From positions 1 to 8,811 of the forward strand of contig JAGBZE010000170.1 of assembly GCA_017628435.1 (NCBI GenBank): a stretch of 8,811 bases of DNA. The letters are read 5' to 3'. This DNA comes from Akkermansia sp. (GTDB taxonomy: Bacteria > Verrucomicrobiota > Verrucomicrobiia > Verrucomicrobiales > Akkermansiaceae). Position numbers and translations under genes: made by a program. The notes below the pieces were generated by a model that was not told the origin of the DNA, made no database searches, and saw only the letters and a program-made list of their open reading frames with translations. Below, piece after piece: positions 6,279 through 8,811 of the stretch; the first letter of the stretch is position 1, and every line of letters begins with the position of its first letter.

Positions 6279-6307
6279 TTGACTTTTGGTGGAGTGTGGT
6301 CTAAGAT
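6279..6307 (+). promoter_or_regulatory. Promoter of the sua5 operon, predicted leaderless
   Basis: TTGACT (6279-6284; 5 of 6 to TTGACA), a 17-base spacer and TAAGAT (6302-6307; 4 of 6 to TATAAT) form the best promoter in the window. Only 6 bases (TGCCCC) separate the -10 from the ATG at 6314. As transcription normally starts about 6-8 bases after the -10, the message should begin at or next to the A of the start codon, without a leader. Confidence 0.65.
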
Positions 6308-6313
6308 TGCCCC

Positions 6314-7357
6314 ATGGAGACTCGTGTGATTGAGGTGGATCCGCTGGAGGATTGCCGCAAAATCTATAAGGAAGCCGCTGCTGTGCTGGCAGAGGGCGGT
6401 CTGGTGGCTATTCCCACAGAGACCGTTTATGGTCTGGGGGCAGATGCTTTCAACCCGGATGCCGTGGCGAAGGTTTTTGAGGTGAAGGGGCGTCCGAGCT
6501 TTGACCCGCTTATCTGCCACTTGCCGAATGGTAAGGCCCTGAAGGATATCACCGAGGTGCCGGCGGAGCTTCAGCCGCTGGTGGATAAGCTGGTGAAGGA
6601 ATTCTGGCCGGGCCCGATGACGCTGGTGCTGCCGCGCAAGGAATGCGTGCCGGATATCGTGACCAGCGGCCTGCCCACGGTGGCCTGCCGCGTGACAAGC
6701 CATGAGGTGATGCGTGCGGTATCCCGCGCGCTGGGGCACCCGATTGCTGCGCCGAGCGCCAATCGTTTCGGCCATATTTCCCCCACAAGCGCCCCTGCGG
6801 TGATGAAGGAGCTGGGCGGTTCCATCCCCATGGTGCTGGATGCCGGCGCCTGTTCCGAAGGGCTGGAGAGCACGATTCTGCAGCCTTGTCTGGATGAGAA
6901 GGGCAACCCCGCTGTGCGTGTGCTGCGCGAGGGCCCCGTAACCCGCGAGAAGCTTCGCAAGATCTGCAAGGTGGTGAAGCCCGGCAAGGGCAGCGATATT
7001 GAGGCGGCCACGCCGAATGCCCCTGGCATGCTGAAGAGCCACTATGCCCCCACCAAGCAGCTCCTGCTGCACGACCCGAAGGAACCCTTCACCCCGCAGG
7101 AGGGCGTGCGCTATGGCCTGATTACCTATCAGGGTGATTCCCCGCTGGCTGCTCAGGACTGCTGGAACGAGGTGATGCCGCTTTCCCCCGGCAGCGGGCG
7201 TCTGGCCGAGGCCGCCGTGCGCCTTTTCGCTGTGATGCGCGCCATGGATGAATGCGAGGAGGTGGACGTGATTGTGGCTGAGGAGCTGCCGAAGATGGGG
7301 CTCGGTATGGCCATGATGGACCGCCTGAACCGCGCCGCAGCCCAGAGAGGAGAGTAA
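6314..7357 (+). CDS. sua5: Threonylcarbamoyl-AMP synthase (YrdC-Sua5 type)
   Basis: Cytoplasmic enzyme that makes threonylcarbamoyl-AMP from threonine, bicarbonate and ATP, the first step of the t6A modification at position 37 of tRNAs reading ANN codons. 347 residues match the long Sua5 form. The YrdC domain (about 12-210) shows PTETVYGLG (34-42), KGRPSFDPL (58-66), FWPGPMTLVL (98-107), PSANRFGHISPT (147-158) and GLESTI (183-188). The linker APGMLKSHYAP (236-246) is the typical hinge that folds over the active site. The C-terminal Sua5 domain (about 250-345) is complete. The start gives the normal distance to the first motif and lies directly behind a promoter, with no Shine-Dalgarno site. 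It is the first gene of a three-gene unit; the transferase partners (TsaBDE) are not in the window. Confidence 0.95.
   Translation: METRVIEVDPLEDCRKIYKEAAAVLAEGGLVAIPTETVYGLGADAFNPDAVAKVFEVKGRPSFDPLICHLPNGKALKDITEVPAELQPLVDKLVKEFWPGPMTLVLPRKECVPDIVTSGLPTVACRVTSHEVMRAVSRALGHPIAAPSANRFGHISPTSAPAVMKELGGSIPMVLDAGACSEGLESTILQPCLDEKGNPAVRVLREGPVTREKLRKICKVVKPGKGSDIEAATPNAPGMLKSHYAPTKQLLLHDPKEPFTPQEGVRYGLITYQGDSPLAAQDCWNEVMPLSPGSGRLAEAAVRLFAVMRAMDECEEVDVIVAEELPKMGLGMAMMDRLNRAAAQRGE
7348..7352 (+). promoter_or_regulatory. Ribosome-binding site of the SCP2-like gene
   Basis: AGGAG lies 9 bases before the ATG at 7362, inside the last codons of sua5. It is the clearest Shine-Dalgarno site I see before any gene of the window, and it supports the chosen start and co-transcription with sua5. 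Confidence 0.65.
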
Positions 7358-7361
7358 GCCC

Positions 7362-7856
7362 ATGAAACTCGCCTTGCAGAAATTAACCGTAGGCATCGTG
7401 CTGCGCGTGGTGCATGCGGCTCTGGTGGAACTGTATGCGCTCGATACCCGGGTGCGCGATGAATTCAACCGCATGCCGGAGGGTATGAGCTATGCGCTGC
7501 AGACGGGGTATAATGCCCCCCAGCTCTTTGTGCAGTGGAAGGATGGCAAGTTGCATAACCTGAAGCACCTGGATAAGCCGGTGTGTGCACTGCGCCTGAA
7601 ATCCACAGGCATTTCTTTCCGCATGTTCACCGGGCAGATGGGGTTGGCCCAGGCCTATGCTCAGCATGCCTTCAGCATGCAGGGTGAAATTGCGGACGTG
7701 ATGAAGCTGGCCCGTCTGGTGAACCTGGTGGAGGGCTACCTCTTCCCGAAGTTCATCACGAAACACATTCTTACTGATATTCCCGCCTTGCAGGTGAACC
7801 CGCTGCGAGTATACGGGCGCGTACTCTGCGGGTTCCTGACTGGTCGCTATAACTAA
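7362..7856 (+). CDS. Small SCP2-like (sterol carrier-like) domain protein
   Basis: 164 residues with no signal peptide and no clear membrane span; probably cytoplasmic. The pattern of the middle part resembles the SCP2 lipid-binding fold: QLFVQWKDGKLHNL (54-67), ALRLKSTGISFRMFTGQMGL (76-95) and FSMQGEIADVMKLARLV (104-120) follow the family order of strands, tG turn and a final 'GD/E-x-x-x-x-x-L' helix. No catalytic motif is seen, as expected for a carrier or binding fold. It starts 4 bases after sua5 and ends 2 bases before the alcohol dehydrogenase, so the three are almost surely one mRNA. The tight link to the dehydrogenase hints that it helps present a hydrophobic substrate, but this is inference. 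The domain call is by eye and moderate. Confidence 0.6.
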   Translation: MKLALQKLTVGIVLRVVHAALVELYALDTRVRDEFNRMPEGMSYALQTGYNAPQLFVQWKDGKLHNLKHLDKPVCALRLKSTGISFRMFTGQMGLAQAYAQHAFSMQGEIADVMKLARLVNLVEGYLFPKFITKHILTDIPALQVNPLRVYGRVLCGFLTGRYN

Positions 7857-7858
7857 TC

Positions 7859-8811
7859 ATGAATAAGTATTTCGAATTTCAGAATGTTGTCAAGCTGCTC
7901 TGCGGTGAATCTGCGCTGGAGCGCCTGGCCGATGAGCTGGAGCACCTGGGTGCCAAGGCTCCCATGCTCCTTTCCGATGCCGTGCTGGCAAAAATCGGCA
8001 CTATGCAGCTGGTGGTGGATGCCATGGAGGCAGAAGGTTGCAAGCCGGCCTGCATCTATACGGATATTCCCGTGGATTCCTCCCTCAAGGTGGTGAATGA
8101 GATTGCTGCCCTGTACCGCAAGAGTGGCTGCGATGCCCTGGTGGCTGTGGGTGGTGGCTCGGTGATTGATACCGCCAAGGGCGTGCGCCTGGTGCTTTCT
8201 CAGAATGCCGATGACATCCTGGCCATTGGTGGGGTGGAGAATCTGGTGCGCGGCCAGTTCATTCCCTTTGTGGTGGTGCCCACGACCTCCGGCACCGGCT
8301 CCGAATGCACCGGTGTGGCCGTTATCCGCAATGATGAGAATGGCGTGAAGATGGAATTCCTTTCTCCCTTTGTTCAGCCGGATGCTGCGGTGATTGACCC
8401 GCGCATGACCATGGGCCTGCCGCCCAAGGCCACGGCCAGCACCGGTTTCGATGCTATGGTGCACGCCATCGAGGCCTGCACCTGCCTGCAGGCCAACCCC
8501 ATGAGCACGGCCTACGGCACCACGGCCATCAAGCTCATCTGCGAGAACGTGGAGGAAGCAACCCGCAACGGCAGCAACAAGAAGGCTCGTTATGCCATGG
8601 CCGTGGCTTCCACCATGGCCGGTGTGGCTTTCTCCAACAGCATGGTGGGTGCCGTGCATGCCATTGGCCATGCCCTGGGTGGTGTGTGCCATGTGCCGCA
8701 CGCCGTGGCCATGACCATTCTGCTGCCGCATGTGATGCGCTATAACCTGAGCCACTGCGCTGCCGGCTATGTTGAGCTGCTGCCCTGGCTGGTGGGCATG
8801 GATGCCGCCAT
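7859..8811 (+). CDS. Iron-containing alcohol dehydrogenase, 3' end outside the window
   Basis: The first 317 residues are present; family members usually have about 380-400, so roughly the last fifth is missing at the window edge. It would oxidise an alcohol or reduce an aldehyde with NAD(P). The nucleotide-binding domain shows GGGSVIDTAKG (98-108) and PTTSGTGSE (141-149). The metal site is complete: D198 and H202 in GFDAMVHAIEA, H267 in VGAVHAIGHALGG and H281 in CHVPHA. This is the pattern of the FucO/DhaT/butanol-dehydrogenase group (family III), but the substrate cannot be told. The ATG is 2 bases after the stop of the SCP2-like gene with no ribosome-binding site of its own, suggesting translation by coupling. 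Confidence 0.93.
   Translation, partial: MNKYFEFQNVVKLLCGESALERLADELEHLGAKAPMLLSDAVLAKIGTMQLVVDAMEAEGCKPACIYTDIPVDSSLKVVNEIAALYRKSGCDALVAVGGGSVIDTAKGVRLVLSQNADDILAIGGVENLVRGQFIPFVVVPTTSGTGSECTGVAVIRNDENGVKMEFLSPFVQPDAAVIDPRMTMGLPPKATASTGFDAMVHAIEACTCLQANPMSTAYGTTAIKLICENVEEATRNGSNKKARYAMAVASTMAGVAFSNSMVGAVHAIGHALGGVCHVPHAVAMTILLPHVMRYNLSHCAAGYVELLPWLVGMDAA

Noticed and set aside
6221..7474. 417-codon minus-strand open frame
   Set aside because: It is antisense to sua5 and its promoter; the composition (many H, L, A) and absence of motifs mark it as a shadow.
7853..8755. 300-codon minus-strand open frame rich in His and Gly
   Set aside because: It is antisense to the alcohol dehydrogenase, which shows the full nucleotide and metal-binding motifs.

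Overview
The window is an ordinary chromosomal stretch of a Gram-negative bacterium, about 55-58% GC by eye. The Gram-negative call rests on an apolipoprotein N-acyltransferase (Lnt). The mix of a long Lnt, a small seven-cysteine ferredoxin, a lone DciA-type DUF721 protein, an AGCS symporter and a fused YrdC-Sua5 protein, together with few Shine-Dalgarno sites, fits Verrucomicrobiota (Akkermansia-like). That placement is inference from protein flavour, not proof. I see no CRISPR array, prophage, insertion sequence, rRNA or tRNA.

Layout. Bases 1-307 have no gene but hold three consecutive inverted repeats, two of them long and nested. Bases 308-3745 are a minus-strand operon, read in the order: small membrane-anchored protein of unknown function, Lnt (11-base overlap), family-8 glycosyltransferase (14-base gap). 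A 106-base divergent intergenic region with a perfect 6+4+6 dyad separates it from a plus-strand ferredoxin gene (3852-4085). A strong intrinsic terminator follows, then a DUF721/DciA-like gene whose start codon sits just after the terminator's T-run. The DciA-like gene (plus) and an AGCS sodium:amino-acid symporter (4791-6194, minus) converge on a 145-base region with two hairpins; the larger is a textbook terminator for the symporter. The symporter and the next operon are divergent, with a readable promoter for each in 119 bases. The last operon (plus) is threonylcarbamoyl-AMP synthase (YrdC-Sua5 fusion), a small SCP2-like protein, and an iron-containing alcohol dehydrogenase cut by the window edge.

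How the genes work together. The left operon concerns the envelope: Lnt completes lipoprotein maturation, the glycosyltransferase probably adds a sugar to a surface glycan, and the unknown protein is predicted to be anchored in the inner membrane with most of its chain outside. The centre holds separate housekeeping genes for electron transfer, helicase loading and amino-acid uptake. The right operon joins tRNA modification (t6A) to a lipid-carrier-like protein and a dehydrogenase, a pairing without an obvious pathway logic.

The most notable non-coding signals are the stacked hairpins at the left edge and promoters placed so close to start codons that the mRNAs should be leaderless (clearest for sua5). 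I found no convincing new multi-gene system.
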